Under the pieces are notes generated by a model. That model worked only from the letters and a program-made list of their open reading frames with translations. It ran no database searches and was not told the DNA's origin. A program made the position numbers and the translations under genes. Source: DATGPD01 sp041398565 (lineage in GTDB: Bacteria > Planctomycetota > UBA1135 > UBA2386). From it: DNA of 64,000 nt. The stretch spans positions 124,001-188,000 of the forward strand of contig JAWKUN010000005.1 in NCBI GenBank assembly GCA_041398565.1, in the 5' to 3' direction. The stretch's first letter is position 1, and the number at the start of each line of letters is the position of its first letter. Positions 34,087 to 42,703 of the stretch are shown here, piece after piece.

Positions 34087-35689
34087 CCACGAACGCGACA
34101 CCGAGTTCGACCCCCTGGACATCCTGCTCGAGGAGGTTCTGTCCGAGTCGGTTCCGGCCACCGACGCCGGGGCTGTTTCCGGCGCCGTAGGTCCCGACGA
34201 CGATCCGCCGCGAAAGCCGCGACCGGCGGCGTCGGGACGCGCCCCGCACCGTTCGACCGAACGTTCACCCCATCGCCTGCTGACGGCAGCTCTCGCGGCG
34301 GTCGGTGTCGGCGTGATCGCCTGGGTGACGTGGCTGCGCCAGCCGAACACCGAACCGCGCACCGCCGCGCCCGGCCAACAGGGAGAGGCCTCCACGGCCA
34401 TGCAGGACGGGGCGCCGATCGCCCCCAAGGACTTCGAGGAGGTCCGCCGCCTGCTGGCGGATCTGGTGGAGGTGCGCGCGGCCAGCCGCCTCCTGACGAT
34501 GCGGTCGGCGACCGACGAGCTGACCTTCGCGACGCCGCCGCAGTGCGAGGTCTCGATCAAGGAGCCCGCAGCGCTGCAGCGATGGCGCGAGGAGATCTCG
34601 GCGTCACGCGCCGCGACCGCCGACGCGGTGATTCGTTCACAGATGAACGTGCATGTGCGCTTCGAGCTGCGTGACGGCCGCCACCTGGAGGCGAACGCGA
34701 GCGCCCGCACAGGCGGGCTGCGGTTCGCCGGCCTGCCGATCGCCCGCGTCCCGTCAGCTACCCTCGAGGCACTCCTGGACGAAGCCTACGAAGAAGCCCT
34801 GCGCAACGGCCGCCGCGCGCGCGGCATCGCATCGAGCCTGGAGGAACTGCGCGCGCTGCCGGCGGCCAGCGAGACGGTGCGCTGTCCGTGCCTCACGCCG
34901 GAACAGGCCGAAGTAGAACTGCCGCGCTTCACCGCGCTGCGCGACCTCTGTCTGGTGCAAGCCGGCCTGTCGCAGCTGCCCGGGCGCGAGGTGATCGATG
35001 TGCTGCTCCGGATACGGACCCTGCGACGCCTTTCGCTGCCGCTGGGCGTGCTCGAGGACGCCGAGATCGCCAGCCTGGCGGCGCTCCCGGAACTGACCGA
35101 ACTCGAGCTGACCGGCGCCGGCAACATGCCGCTCGCCTGCTTCACCGGCCAGAGCCTGCACGAGCTGCCACACCTGCGCGCGCTGCGCCTCGTGCAGTGC
35201 GACCTGACTCCCGACGGCTGGCGCAGCCTGGTGCAGGCGCGCAGCCTGAGCGAGCTGCACGTCGAACGGACCGACACGCCGCCATTGCCGGGCGCGTGGC
35301 CTGCCTTCCTCGCCACCCTGTCCGTGCTGCCGGGCCTCACCAAACTGACCTTGTGCGGCAGCACGCTCGGCGACGACGAGGTCCTCGCCCAAGTAGCGAA
35401 GACGCGACTCGACGACCTGAGGCTGTTGTCCACCCGGTGCACCGCCCCCGGTCTGTCGCACCTTGCCAACCTCGCAACGCTGCGCGAGCTGTCGCTGCGC
35501 GGCACGAGTCTCGGCGACGGATGGCTCGACACCGTGCAGACGCTGACCGGCTTGCGCCGCCTCGACCTGGTGAACACCGACGTCAGCGCCGAAGCCGTGG
35601 CGCACCTGCGCGCCGCGCTGCCCGGGTGCGAGGTCGAGGCAGCGCCAGGACAGAAGGTTCTGCGCACCTTCTCCGAGACCTCGCGCTGA
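34079..35689 (+). CDS. Single-pass membrane protein with leucine-rich repeats; possible anti-sigma partner
   Basis: 536 residues from ATG 34079. The N-terminal ~65 residues are acidic then basic and cytoplasmic, with LDILLEEVLSESV as a possible sigma-binding helix. One transmembrane helix (LLTAALAAVGVGVIAWVTWLR) lies at about 68-88. The outer part has a segment of unknown fold and, from about residue 270, leucine-rich repeats (LTELELTGAGNMPL, LPHLRALRLVQCDLT, LTKLTLCGSTLGDDEVL, LRELSLRGTSLGDG, LRRLDLVNTDVSAEA). No zinc-binding HxxxCxxC anti-sigma motif. Coupling to the ECF gene makes an LRR-sensing anti-sigma role likely but unproven. Confidence 0.7.
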   Translation: MRDHERDTEFDPLDILLEEVLSESVPATDAGAVSGAVGPDDDPPRKPRPAASGRAPHRSTERSPHRLLTAALAAVGVGVIAWVTWLRQPNTEPRTAAPGQQGEASTAMQDGAPIAPKDFEEVRRLLADLVEVRAASRLLTMRSATDELTFATPPQCEVSIKEPAALQRWREEISASRAATADAVIRSQMNVHVRFELRDGRHLEANASARTGGLRFAGLPIARVPSATLEALLDEAYEEALRNGRRARGIASSLEELRALPAASETVRCPCLTPEQAEVELPRFTALRDLCLVQAGLSQLPGREVIDVLLRIRTLRRLSLPLGVLEDAEIASLAALPELTELELTGAGNMPLACFTGQSLHELPHLRALRLVQCDLTPDGWRSLVQARSLSELHVERTDTPPLPGAWPAFLATLSVLPGLTKLTLCGSTLGDDEVLAQVAKTRLDDLRLLSTRCTAPGLSHLANLATLRELSLRGTSLGDGWLDTVQTLTGLRRLDLVNTDVSAEAVAHLRAALPGCEVEAAPGQKVLRTFSETSR

Positions 35690-35888
35690 GGCGCAGCCGG
35701 CGCACCCTCGACGACTCGCCGCGTGGCGATCGGCATATGCCTGCGCTTACCGCGGTCGCCAGTGGACAGGGAGATCCTCTCGCCGGGAAGACCAATCGCA
35801 GTCGTCGCGGTCGCGTGCAACCACTGCCCCTGATAGGCAAGACTGGTCGCCGAGACTGATCGGCAACATCTCGGGGACACCGTACGGC

Positions 35889-35917
35889 TTGACCACTGCA
35901 ACCGGCGTAGCTACCGT
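35889..35917 (+). promoter_or_regulatory. Candidate sigma-70-type promoter
   Basis: TTGACC (35889-35894), 17-bp spacer, TACCGT (35912-35917), 24 bp before the ATG of the ECF-like sigma factor at 35942. Confidence 0.4.
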
Positions 35918-35941
35918 CGCGCCTCCAGAGTCAGCTCATCG

Positions 35942-36481
35942 ATGGAATCGATCGCTTCGGGAAACGGGTCAGGGCTTCGGACGCCGGACGACGTCGCCAC
36001 GCTGGACATCTATGCCAAGATGAAGCAGCGCGCGCGCAAGCTGGCCGCGGGTGAGCGCAAGAGCCATACGCTGACGCCCACGGCCATCGTGCACGAGGCT
36101 TATCTGCGGTTGCTCCGCTTCGGCTGGAATCCGCAGGGCGGGGCCATCTTCGTGGCGGCAGCATCGACCGCGATGCGGCGGGTCCTGGTGGACTACGAGC
36201 GCCGTCGTGGTGCAAGGAAGCGCAACCGTGGCCGGGTCGTCGCTGCCGACCCCGACACCCTTCCGGTACCCGCTGATCAGCCGACGGACAATACGATCTC
36301 CGAGTTGCTCGGCTACTTGCGCGGCCTCAGTGCCGAGCACGCCCACGTCTTCGAGGCACGCGTCGTACACGGCCAGTCGATCGAGGACATCGCGAAGACG
36401 ACCGGCCTGAGTTCGCGGTGCGTGCACTACCGCCTGCGCGCCGCCGTGGCCTGGTTGATGGCGCGCCTGGAAGCGTCTTGA
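35942..36481 (+). CDS. ECF-like sigma factor (TIGR02999 type)
   Basis: 179 residues. Region 2 signature LTPTAIVHEAYLRLLRFG and FVAAASTAMRRVLVDYERRRGARKR; region 4 LSAEHAHVFEARVVHGQSIEDIAKTTGLSSRCVHYRLRAAVAWL. Region 4 is less typical than in the sigma factor at 18482 (ARVVHG replaces ELRFFAG). It ends convergently 50 bp from a Ser/Thr kinase gene, echoing the sigma-kinase pairing at 18482-21561, though the two are not co-transcribed. Confidence 0.88.
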   Translation: MESIASGNGSGLRTPDDVATLDIYAKMKQRARKLAAGERKSHTLTPTAIVHEAYLRLLRFGWNPQGGAIFVAAASTAMRRVLVDYERRRGARKRNRGRVVAADPDTLPVPADQPTDNTISELLGYLRGLSAEHAHVFEARVVHGQSIEDIAKTTGLSSRCVHYRLRAAVAWLMARLEAS

Positions 36482-36489
36482 GCCGTCAT

Positions 36490-36505
36490 CGTCGACGAAT
36501 CGACG
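36490..36505. terminator. Small hairpin between convergent genes
   Basis: CGTCGA-CGAA-TCGACG between the sigma factor stop (36481) and the kinase stop (36532). Only 6 bp of stem, no T-tract. Confidence 0.3.
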
Positions 36506-36531
36506 CAACTCGCCCCCATCACCGATCGCGC

Positions 36532-38769
36532 TCAGCGCCCGGAGGCAGCGGTCTCCGCGACGTTCGCCGCGCGGGCGCCAAGGTCTCGTAGAAAGGGCTT
36601 GGGGTGTGCTGCCACGTAGTCGACGACCTCCCGCGCGAGACGCGACGCCTCGACGCGGTGCCGCTCCACCAGGTGTGTCTCTGCGTCGACGACGTCGAAG
36701 AAGAGTGCGTCACGAATTCCCACGCCCTCCTGCCAGGCGAAGACCGCCGTCGCAGGCGCGCGAGCCTCGTCGAGCACGGCACGCGCTTCCTCCGGGCGCC
36801 CGACCTCCAGCGCGGCCGAAGCCAGACGGCGGGCAGCGATCACCAAACGAAGCTGCGCCAGTCGCTCGCCACCGTAGCGGGCCACCAATTCGCGCGCCGT
36901 CGCCATACAGCCTTGCAGATACGCGAACTGGGCCGCGGAGTCGCCCTGGGCCCGTGCCTGGTCCGCACGCGCAGCCCAGTAGCTGTTCTCGCCGAGCAGC
37001 GTCGCCTGGTGGTGTGGCGCCAAGACCTGCAGGATCGCGTTGACCCTGGCACGCTCGGTCAGCAGCGCGTCGTTGCCACCGAGACTCCCCGAGTCGCCCA
37101 GGACGGTGATGAGGCCAGACAGACGATCCAGGCTGCAGCCATAGTCGTCGACAAGGCGTCGGTCGTCCGGGTGCGCGCCGGCCAGTGCGGCGAAGTGACT
37201 GTGCGCATCTTCGTACCATGGTCGAGCCGCCTCGTAGTCGCCTTGGTCGGCCCACACGTCGCCCATGAGCACGAGGTCGGTCGCCAGATCGCTCTCGATG
37301 ACGGGGCTCGAGTCACGCTCGAACAGGCTCTGCCGGACTGCCAGACCACGACGACGCAGCTCCGCTGCCGCACTCCAATTGCCGAGGTCACGCTCCACGT
37401 TGGCACGGGCACGCACCAGGTTCGCAAGCACTGTCGACGTCAGCGAATCGTCCGATCGGCGATCCGCCAGAGGCTCCATGTCCCGCCACAGGTCGTCGAG
37501 GCAGGCTCCGCGCAGCTTCGCCGTGCTGGGCAGTCGATCCAGACCGTCGATCGCCGTCTTGAGGACGACCTGAACGACGCGCAGCGTTCGTCGCCCCTCG
37601 ATGTTGCGCACCTCCCACACGCCGAACACCGAGAACAGCAGCAGCAGCGACGCCACGAGGAGGGCCGAGATGGCCGGGCGTCGCTGCACGAACTTGCAGA
37701 CTCGGTAGATCGATCCTCCTCGCCGCGCGAGCACCGGCTCGCACCGCAACCAGGCCCGCAGATCGTCGCCGAAGGCGCGCGCGGACTGATAGCGTCGTGC
37801 CGGATCGGAAGCCAACGCCATGGCCATCACCTGGTCGAGCTCGCGGCCGAGACGCGGCACGACATCGCGCAAGCGCCGCGCCGGCGCCCGGGAACGCTGC
37901 AGCAACGCAACCACGGCGTCGCTGCCGGGGACCACGGTCGGTGCCTCGCCGGCGAGCGTTTCGAACGCGACGACTCCGAGCGAGTAGACATCGGCACGCA
38001 CGTCGTGCATACCGACACCGACACCCAGAGTCTCCGGCGCGCTGTACGCCGGCGTGCCAACGAACGCGTCGACCGTTCCGTCGAACGCCTCCGCTTCGCA
38101 CGCGCGCGCCACTCCGAAGTCGACGATCATCGGCCGGCCCGAGCCGTCACTCGACAACGCCACGAGGATGTTCTCGGGTTTGAGGTCTCGGTGTAGCACC
38201 GCGCGCTGATGAGCGTGCTCGAGGGCATCAGCCAACTTCACCAGGAGCTCGACGCGCTCGCGGACGGTGAGCCGTCGGGACTGCAGGAACGCCCGCAGGT
38301 CGCACCCGCCATCGACGATCTCCATGGCCAGGTAGGAGACCGGTCCACCAGCGCAGACAGCGCTCCCCGCGGCATAGAACTGCACGATGTGCGGGTGCTG
38401 CAGGCGCGCCAGCGTGGTGATCTCGGCTGCGAAACGGCGCTGCGTGCTCATGCCGTTGCCGTGCAGGATCTTGAGTGCGACGTCTCGCTCCGGATAGCTC
38501 TGCCGCGCTCGATAGACGACGCCGTGTGCGCCGCGGCCGAGCGTCGCCAGAATCCGGTAGTCGCCCACCCGGGCCCCTTCGTCCAGCTCCACACGTGGCG
38601 TCGACGTCGGATCCCCCTGCAGCAAGTCGTCGGCGACCAGCATGCGCCCGACTTCGCGCCGCAGCGCCGGGTCATCCGCGCACTGCTCGATCAGGCGCAC
38701 CTCCCGCTCGGCGGGCGGCAAGGACACCAGGATCTCGAAGAGATCCAGGGCACGTCTCGAGCTGTTCAT
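36532..38769 (-). CDS. Membrane Ser/Thr kinase with TPR-like C-terminus
   Basis: 745 residues from ATG 38769, preceded by AGGA. Kinase domain at about 70-330: LGRGAHGVVYRARQ, VALKILHG, VLHRDLKPENILV, IVDFGVARA and GTPAYSAPETLG, all catalytic residues present. A transmembrane helix (ISALLVASLLLLFSVFGVWEV) follows at about 365-385, then helical repeats resembling TPRs (NWSAAAELRRRGLAVRQSLF, DYEAARPWYEDAHSHFAALAGAHPDD). The repeats are poorer matches than in the kinase at 19084. A GTG at 38805 would add 12 residues. Confidence 0.9.
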   Translation of the reverse strand: MNSSRRALDLFEILVSLPPAEREVRLIEQCADDPALRREVGRMLVADDLLQGDPTSTPRVELDEGARVGDYRILATLGRGAHGVVYRARQSYPERDVALKILHGNGMSTQRRFAAEITTLARLQHPHIVQFYAAGSAVCAGGPVSYLAMEIVDGGCDLRAFLQSRRLTVRERVELLVKLADALEHAHQRAVLHRDLKPENILVALSSDGSGRPMIVDFGVARACEAEAFDGTVDAFVGTPAYSAPETLGVGVGMHDVRADVYSLGVVAFETLAGEAPTVVPGSDAVVALLQRSRAPARRLRDVVPRLGRELDQVMAMALASDPARRYQSARAFGDDLRAWLRCEPVLARRGGSIYRVCKFVQRRPAISALLVASLLLLFSVFGVWEVRNIEGRRTLRVVQVVLKTAIDGLDRLPSTAKLRGACLDDLWRDMEPLADRRSDDSLTSTVLANLVRARANVERDLGNWSAAAELRRRGLAVRQSLFERDSSPVIESDLATDLVLMGDVWADQGDYEAARPWYEDAHSHFAALAGAHPDDRRLVDDYGCSLDRLSGLITVLGDSGSLGGNDALLTERARVNAILQVLAPHHQATLLGENSYWAARADQARAQGDSAAQFAYLQGCMATARELVARYGGERLAQLRLVIAARRLASAALEVGRPEEARAVLDEARAPATAVFAWQEGVGIRDALFFDVVDAETHLVERHRVEASRLAREVVDYVAAHPKPFLRDLGARAANVAETAASGR

Positions 38770-39159
38770 CGGTCCTGTCGACTCCGGTCGCACGCGCCAG
38801 CCCACCCTTGGCCCGCCCGGATGCTAGCCCAACCTCGGGCCGAGAGGGAGAGGGCCTCAGCCGATGACGATGTCGGCGCGCTCCGAGGTCGCGACACCCG
38901 CGTTTCCGATCAAGAAGGCGGGTCGTGGCCGACACGCGCGTGTCGCTGCCGGACCCGATCGGAAGCGTTGGCGCAAGGAGGCCGTCCGCCGCGCAAAGAA
39001 ATCGGTGGGCGGCGATCGGTTGCGGCTGCCAGCACAACCAGCGTTCAGCGGCCAGCAAGGCTGGCGCGATGGCCGACGACCCCGTCGGCCGGCGATCGAG
39101 CTGTCGGCGCCAGAGCGCTCGGGCGCAGCGTCAGAACGCAGTGCGGCGTCCGCCCGCGC
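38770..39159. other. Intergenic region between the kinase and the GTPase cluster
   Basis: 390 bp with no convincing gene. TAGCAT on the minus strand at 38826-38821 may be the -10 of the kinase gene. A perfect hairpin lies at 39071-39090. Confidence 0.5.
39071..39090 (-). terminator. Hairpin downstream of the Roadblock/GTPase cluster
   Basis: GGCCGACG-ACCC-CGTCGGCC, a perfect 8-bp stem about 70 bp after the last gene of the minus-strand cluster. Confidence 0.45.
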
Positions 39160-39669
39160 TCAGTTGAACAGGTTCTCGAGGCGCTTCTTCGCCGAGTCGC
39201 CGTAGGCGCCGCCGAGCGGCTGCTCGGCCTGCGGCCGGCTGCTCACCTGCTGGTAGACGTCCGCCAGCTTCTTCGCCGTTTCGCTGGCGTAGAGGCGGAC
39301 CATGCCCACCGTCGTGCGATCGTCGAACAGGATGGTCAGCAGGGTGCGGTCGCCGACCAGCGACAGCTGGATGTTGTCGCGCTGGCCTTGGTGGTAGAGC
39401 GCGGTGAACTCCTCTTCGCCGAGCAGGCGCGCCATCTCCTTGGTGGCGGCGAACGAGCCGGCCACCAGCGCCGAGATGGTGTCCATGTCGATGGTGCGCA
39501 CCTCGCCGCTCTTGGTGACGAGGTGGCCTTCCTTGTCGATCAGCAAGGCGCACTTGGCGCCCGACAGGCGCAGGAACTCGGTCAGCAGCTTCTCGATCCG
39601 GTCGACGTCTTCCTTGTAGAAGGTCAGTCGGTCGTGCCGGAGCTTTTCATTGGCGGACATCTTGCCCAT
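39160..39669 (-). CDS. Roadblock/LC7-like protein, third of the cluster
   Basis: 169 residues from ATG 39669 (an internal ATG 39660 is possible); GAGGTG precedes it. The segment FLRLSGAKCALLIDKEGHLVTKSGEVRTIDMDTISALVAGSFAATKEMARLLGEEEF, then NIQLSLVGDRTLLTILFDDRTTVGMVRLYASETAKKLADV, has the alpha-beta-beta-alpha pattern of the Roadblock fold used by MglB-type regulators of small GTPases. A ~25-residue helical leader precedes it and a variable tail follows. It starts 10 bp after the GTPase gene ends, so the two are co-expressed; binding to that GTPase is inferred. Confidence 0.8.
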   Translation of the reverse strand: MGKMSANEKLRHDRLTFYKEDVDRIEKLLTEFLRLSGAKCALLIDKEGHLVTKSGEVRTIDMDTISALVAGSFAATKEMARLLGEEEFTALYHQGQRDNIQLSLVGDRTLLTILFDDRTTVGMVRLYASETAKKLADVYQQVSSRPQAEQPLGGAYGDSAKKRLENLFN

Positions 39670-39679
39670 GGGCGTCACC

Positions 39680-40669
39680 TCACAGCGGGTTCTGCATGAC
39701 GAAGTAGACCGCGCCCGCGATGGCCGCCACCAGGGTGACGACGAGCGCGACGACGAGCCCGGATCCGCCGCGGCGCGGCGCGGCGGCTGGCTGCTGAGCG
39801 TGCTTGCTGCGGTTGGCGACCTGCATCGGCGCGACGCGCCGAGTGGCCGAGAGAGCCGCGGCGGGACGCGCGGGAGCGCGACCGCCGGCCGAGGGCGGCG
39901 GCGGTGCCTTGGCGGCGGCCCCAGCGGCAGCCGCAGCCGGCGGGCGCTTGGTCTGACCGGCGCGGGCCGGCGGTGCCGCAGTGGCGGTGGCACCCGCGGG
40001 TGCCGCGGAGCGTGCAGCCGGCGCCCGAGCGCCAGCCTGTGCGGAGCGACGCGCGCCAGCCGAGTCTTGCCGCTTCTCCGAGGGCGAGCCACGGTCGATG
40101 CTCTCGAGCACCATGCCGGCCAGCACCTTGAGCGTCGGGAAGACGCCTTCGCCGGTCGCCGCCACAGCCTCGAACGTCGGCACGCCGAACTTGTTCATGC
40201 CCTTGTCGAGAGCCTCGACCGACATCGCGTTCGGCAGGTCGCGCTTGTTGTACTGGATGACGTGCGGAACCTCGCGGATGTCCTTGCCGTACTCGCGCAA
40301 GTTCTCCACCAGGTTGTCGTAGCTCTCGATGTTCTCCTGCAGCTTGTCCGGGTCGGAGTCGGCGATGAAGATCACGCCGTCGACACCCTGCAGCACGAGC
40401 TTGCGGGTCGAGTTGTAGTAGACCTGGCCCGGCACGGTGTAGAGCTGGAACTTCGTGCGCATGCCCGCCACGTTGCCGAGGTCGAGTGGCATGAAGTCGA
40501 AGAACAGCGTGCGGTCGCCGTCCGTCGAGATCGACGTCAGCTCACCCTTGTTCTCCTCCGGGGCCTTTTGATGTACGACCTCGAGGTTGGTGGTCTTGCC
40601 ACTCATCCCCGGACCGTAGTAGACGATCTTGCAGTTGACTTCCTTGAGCGCGAAGTTGATCTGAACCAT
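39680..40669 (-). CDS. mglA: MglA-like small GTPase with a C-terminal membrane anchor
   Basis: 329 residues; MglA itself is about 195. The GTPase domain (1-~195) has VNCKIVYYGPGMSGKTTNLE (P-loop, Lys25), STDGDRTLFFDFMPLDLG (switch region), TVPGQVYYNSTRKLVLQGVDGVIFIADS (the MglA-type G3 without the usual DxxG Asp) and QYNKRDLP (G4). Then follows a ~105-residue Ala/Pro/Arg-rich disordered linker and one transmembrane helix (GLVVALVVTLVAAIAGAVYFVM, about 304-325) with four residues after it. This makes a tail-anchored GTPase. Downstream partner is the Roadblock protein at 39160. Confidence 0.88.
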   Translation of the reverse strand: MVQINFALKEVNCKIVYYGPGMSGKTTNLEVVHQKAPEENKGELTSISTDGDRTLFFDFMPLDLGNVAGMRTKFQLYTVPGQVYYNSTRKLVLQGVDGVIFIADSDPDKLQENIESYDNLVENLREYGKDIREVPHVIQYNKRDLPNAMSVEALDKGMNKFGVPTFEAVAATGEGVFPTLKVLAGMVLESIDRGSPSEKRQDSAGARRSAQAGARAPAARSAAPAGATATAAPPARAGQTKRPPAAAAAGAAAKAPPPPSAGGRAPARPAAALSATRRVAPMQVANRSKHAQQPAAAPRRGGSGLVVALVVTLVAAIAGAVYFVMQNPL

Positions 40670-41078
40670 CGGCGAGTGCTCCCAGAGCGCGCGCGGGGCC
40701 TGAGGGCGCTCCGCGTTACAATGGCTCATCGGAAGGCTGGGGCACGCGTCTTGAGGACAGGCGTCGTGGAATCCACACGTTTCGTCGCAAAGTCGCTCGG
40801 TGCCGACGTTCGGCTGGCGCGAGAACCGGCGCGACCGCTTCGATCCACCCCCGGGTCCGCGGCGTCCGTGGCCGACACCTCCGGCGGCGGGGCGGGACGC
40901 GCGCCTGGCACCCGTGGCCGCGCGCCGCACCTCGGCATGCTGCTGCGCCGAGGCCGCTTCGCCTGAGTCTCGCAACCGCTGAGACGGGGCGTTGCCTGGC
41001 GCTCGCGCAACGCCTGCACCACTGCCAGACCCAGATCCGGGTCCTGAGCGACGGCCGCGGACCGAGACGCTGCGCGCG
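40670..41078. other. Gap inside the GTPase cluster
   Basis: 409 bp between the Roadblock gene at 41079 and the GTPase gene at 40669, both minus strand. No gene of convincing character. The GTPase may have its own promoter here; ATTGTAACG at about 40712-40720 (minus) is the most AT-rich spot. Confidence 0.4.
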
Positions 41079-41444
41079 CTAGACGCTGACGCGCGACAGC
41101 CGCTGGATCTCGCGCGCCGCTTCGTCGACTTCCATGCGGCTCGACTCCAGCCGCGCGAACTGGTCGGTGTGGACGATCAGGAACGAATCGCCGAGATCCA
41201 TCAACAGGATCTTGCCGTTGGTGGCCTGCACCACGAATCGACAGAAGTCGCCCAGGCCGCCCTCGCTCAGCGAGCGGCGGGTGGTCGTGATGAGGAACGA
41301 GGCAAGACCGGCCACCACATCGGCATTGAGGGTCGCAGGCAGCGACGTCGCGATGACGATGCCGTCGGGAGTGACCAAGGCGGCGCCCTTGATGCCGGGC
41401 ACTTCCCGCAGTGAATCGAGAACGTCGCGGATCGTGGTCATCAT
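41079..41444 (-). CDS. mglB: Roadblock/LC7 (MglB-like) protein
   Basis: 121 residues, the size of a minimal Roadblock domain. IRDVLDSLREVPGIKGAALVTPDGIVIATSLPATLNADVVAGLASFLITTTRRSLSEGGLGDFCRFVVQATNGKILLMDLGDSFLIVHTDQFARL fits the MglB pattern, including the glycine-rich turn and terminal helix. MglB acts as a GTPase-activating partner of MglA in bacterial polarity control. The MM start at 41444 lies 14 bp after the TPR-Roadblock gene, so they form one transcript. Confidence 0.85.
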   Translation of the reverse strand: MMTTIRDVLDSLREVPGIKGAALVTPDGIVIATSLPATLNADVVAGLASFLITTTRRSLSEGGLGDFCRFVVQATNGKILLMDLGDSFLIVHTDQFARLESSRMEVDEAAREIQRLSRVSV

Positions 41445-41458
41445 TGCCTGGTCCCGTC

Positions 41459-42559
41459 CTAGTCCCGCTCGCACAACGAACTGGCCACCAACTCCTGCAG
41501 ATCGGTGAGGATCTGGTCGGTCGCCGCGCCCTCCTGACACAGCACGGCCGCCACGACGTCGCCGAAGCAGCACACGCAAATGTGGCCGAAGGTGCCGTCC
41601 ATCACGCCCTTGCTGAAGTTGCCGATGTCCATCCGGCGGGCCGCGCGCTGCGCCGCCTTGGCGACGACCCGCACCACCCTCAGGAACGAGTCGCGGCCGT
41701 CGCGGATGTCGCCCTTCACCAGCGCCTTGGCGCCGCGGATGTAGGCCGCCTTGTGCACTCCCGAGAGCTCGGCGATGTGCGCCAGAGCCTCGCGAATGTG
41801 CCCCACCGATCCCTCCTCGTGCGCGGTGCGGCTCGTCTCGCGAACCAGCGGTCCGTAGGCGAGTCGTCCGGCCGACTCGACCGCGTGGAACAGCACGTCG
41901 AGGTCCTCGGCCTGTGGCCGCGGCTGGTTGCGGATGGTGTCGAGAGCCAGGGCTACCTCGTTGTCCTGCGGCTCCAGGCGGACGAGACGCTCGAGGTGGG
42001 CGATCGACGCGCGGACCGCGCCGCTGCGGTAGAGCACCTCGGCCAGCAGCCGGTGCGCGTTGACGTCGTCGGGCTCGAGTTCGAGCACCTTCTGCAGGTT
42101 GCGCACGGCTTCCAGTCCGTCGCGCGGCGTGAGGTCACGGTAGAAGTTGGACAGCCGAGTGCGCCCGAGGACGAGGTGAGCGGCAGCGTCCTTCGGAAAC
42201 CGACGAATGCACTCCTCGCACGTGCCCTGCACGGCACCGAAGTCGCCCAGCTCGACGTAGATCTGCGACAGCTCGCGGTAGAGCTTGGGCGACGGACTCT
42301 TGCTCAGGCGCTGGCGGAGGTCCTTGATGCGCCCATCCAGTTGCTTGCGCTTGGCGAACTTGAGCAGCTTGCGCAGCTCGGTGGAGTTCGGGAACAGACG
42401 CAGGCCCTCGTCCGCGGCCGCCAGGGTCTCGTTCAGCATGCCCAGGTTGATGTAGACCTGGCCGAGATCGACGAAGGTGGTCGGGGAAGGCTCCTCGCGC
42501 ACCTTGGCTTCGAGAGTGCGCAGCTCCTTCCAGATCCGCAGACGGTTGAGGAGTTTCAC
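41459..42559 (-). CDS. TPR protein with a C-terminal Roadblock-like domain
   Basis: 366 residues. Residues about 1-230 are helical TPR repeats (PTTFVDLGQVYINLGMLNETLAAADEGLRLFPNS, PKLYRELSQIYVELGDFGAVQGTCEECIRRFPKD, NAHRLLAEVLYRSGAVRASIAHLERLVRLEPQD). The C-terminal ~130 residues (AELSGVHKAAYIRGAKALVKGDIRDGRDSFLRVVRVVAKAAQRAARRMDIGNFSKGVMDGTFGHICVCCFGDVVAAVLCQEG) have the Roadblock alpha/beta order. Likely an adaptor linking the TPR scaffold to the GTPase. Between the large PATAN protein and MglB-like gene. Confidence 0.8.
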   Translation of the reverse strand: MKLLNRLRIWKELRTLEAKVREEPSPTTFVDLGQVYINLGMLNETLAAADEGLRLFPNSTELRKLLKFAKRKQLDGRIKDLRQRLSKSPSPKLYRELSQIYVELGDFGAVQGTCEECIRRFPKDAAAHLVLGRTRLSNFYRDLTPRDGLEAVRNLQKVLELEPDDVNAHRLLAEVLYRSGAVRASIAHLERLVRLEPQDNEVALALDTIRNQPRPQAEDLDVLFHAVESAGRLAYGPLVRETSRTAHEEGSVGHIREALAHIAELSGVHKAAYIRGAKALVKGDIRDGRDSFLRVVRVVAKAAQRAARRMDIGNFSKGVMDGTFGHICVCCFGDVVAAVLCQEGAATDQILTDLQELVASSLCERD

Positions 42560-42703
42560 GGCAGTCTCCTGGCCGGCACGGCGGCGCGCGGCCCCAGGCA
42601 GGAACCCGGGCCCGGGAGGCCAGCGGGCTGGCTCGGGACGTGCTTTCGCCTCGCGATCACGGTCTGCTCGGTATCGACATGTGACTGGAGCGGGTTCATC
42701 GCA

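Noticed and set aside
38864..39205. A 113-codon plus-strand frame with basic residues
   Set aside because: It runs into the antisense of the Roadblock gene, has no Shine-Dalgarno and lacks family resemblance.
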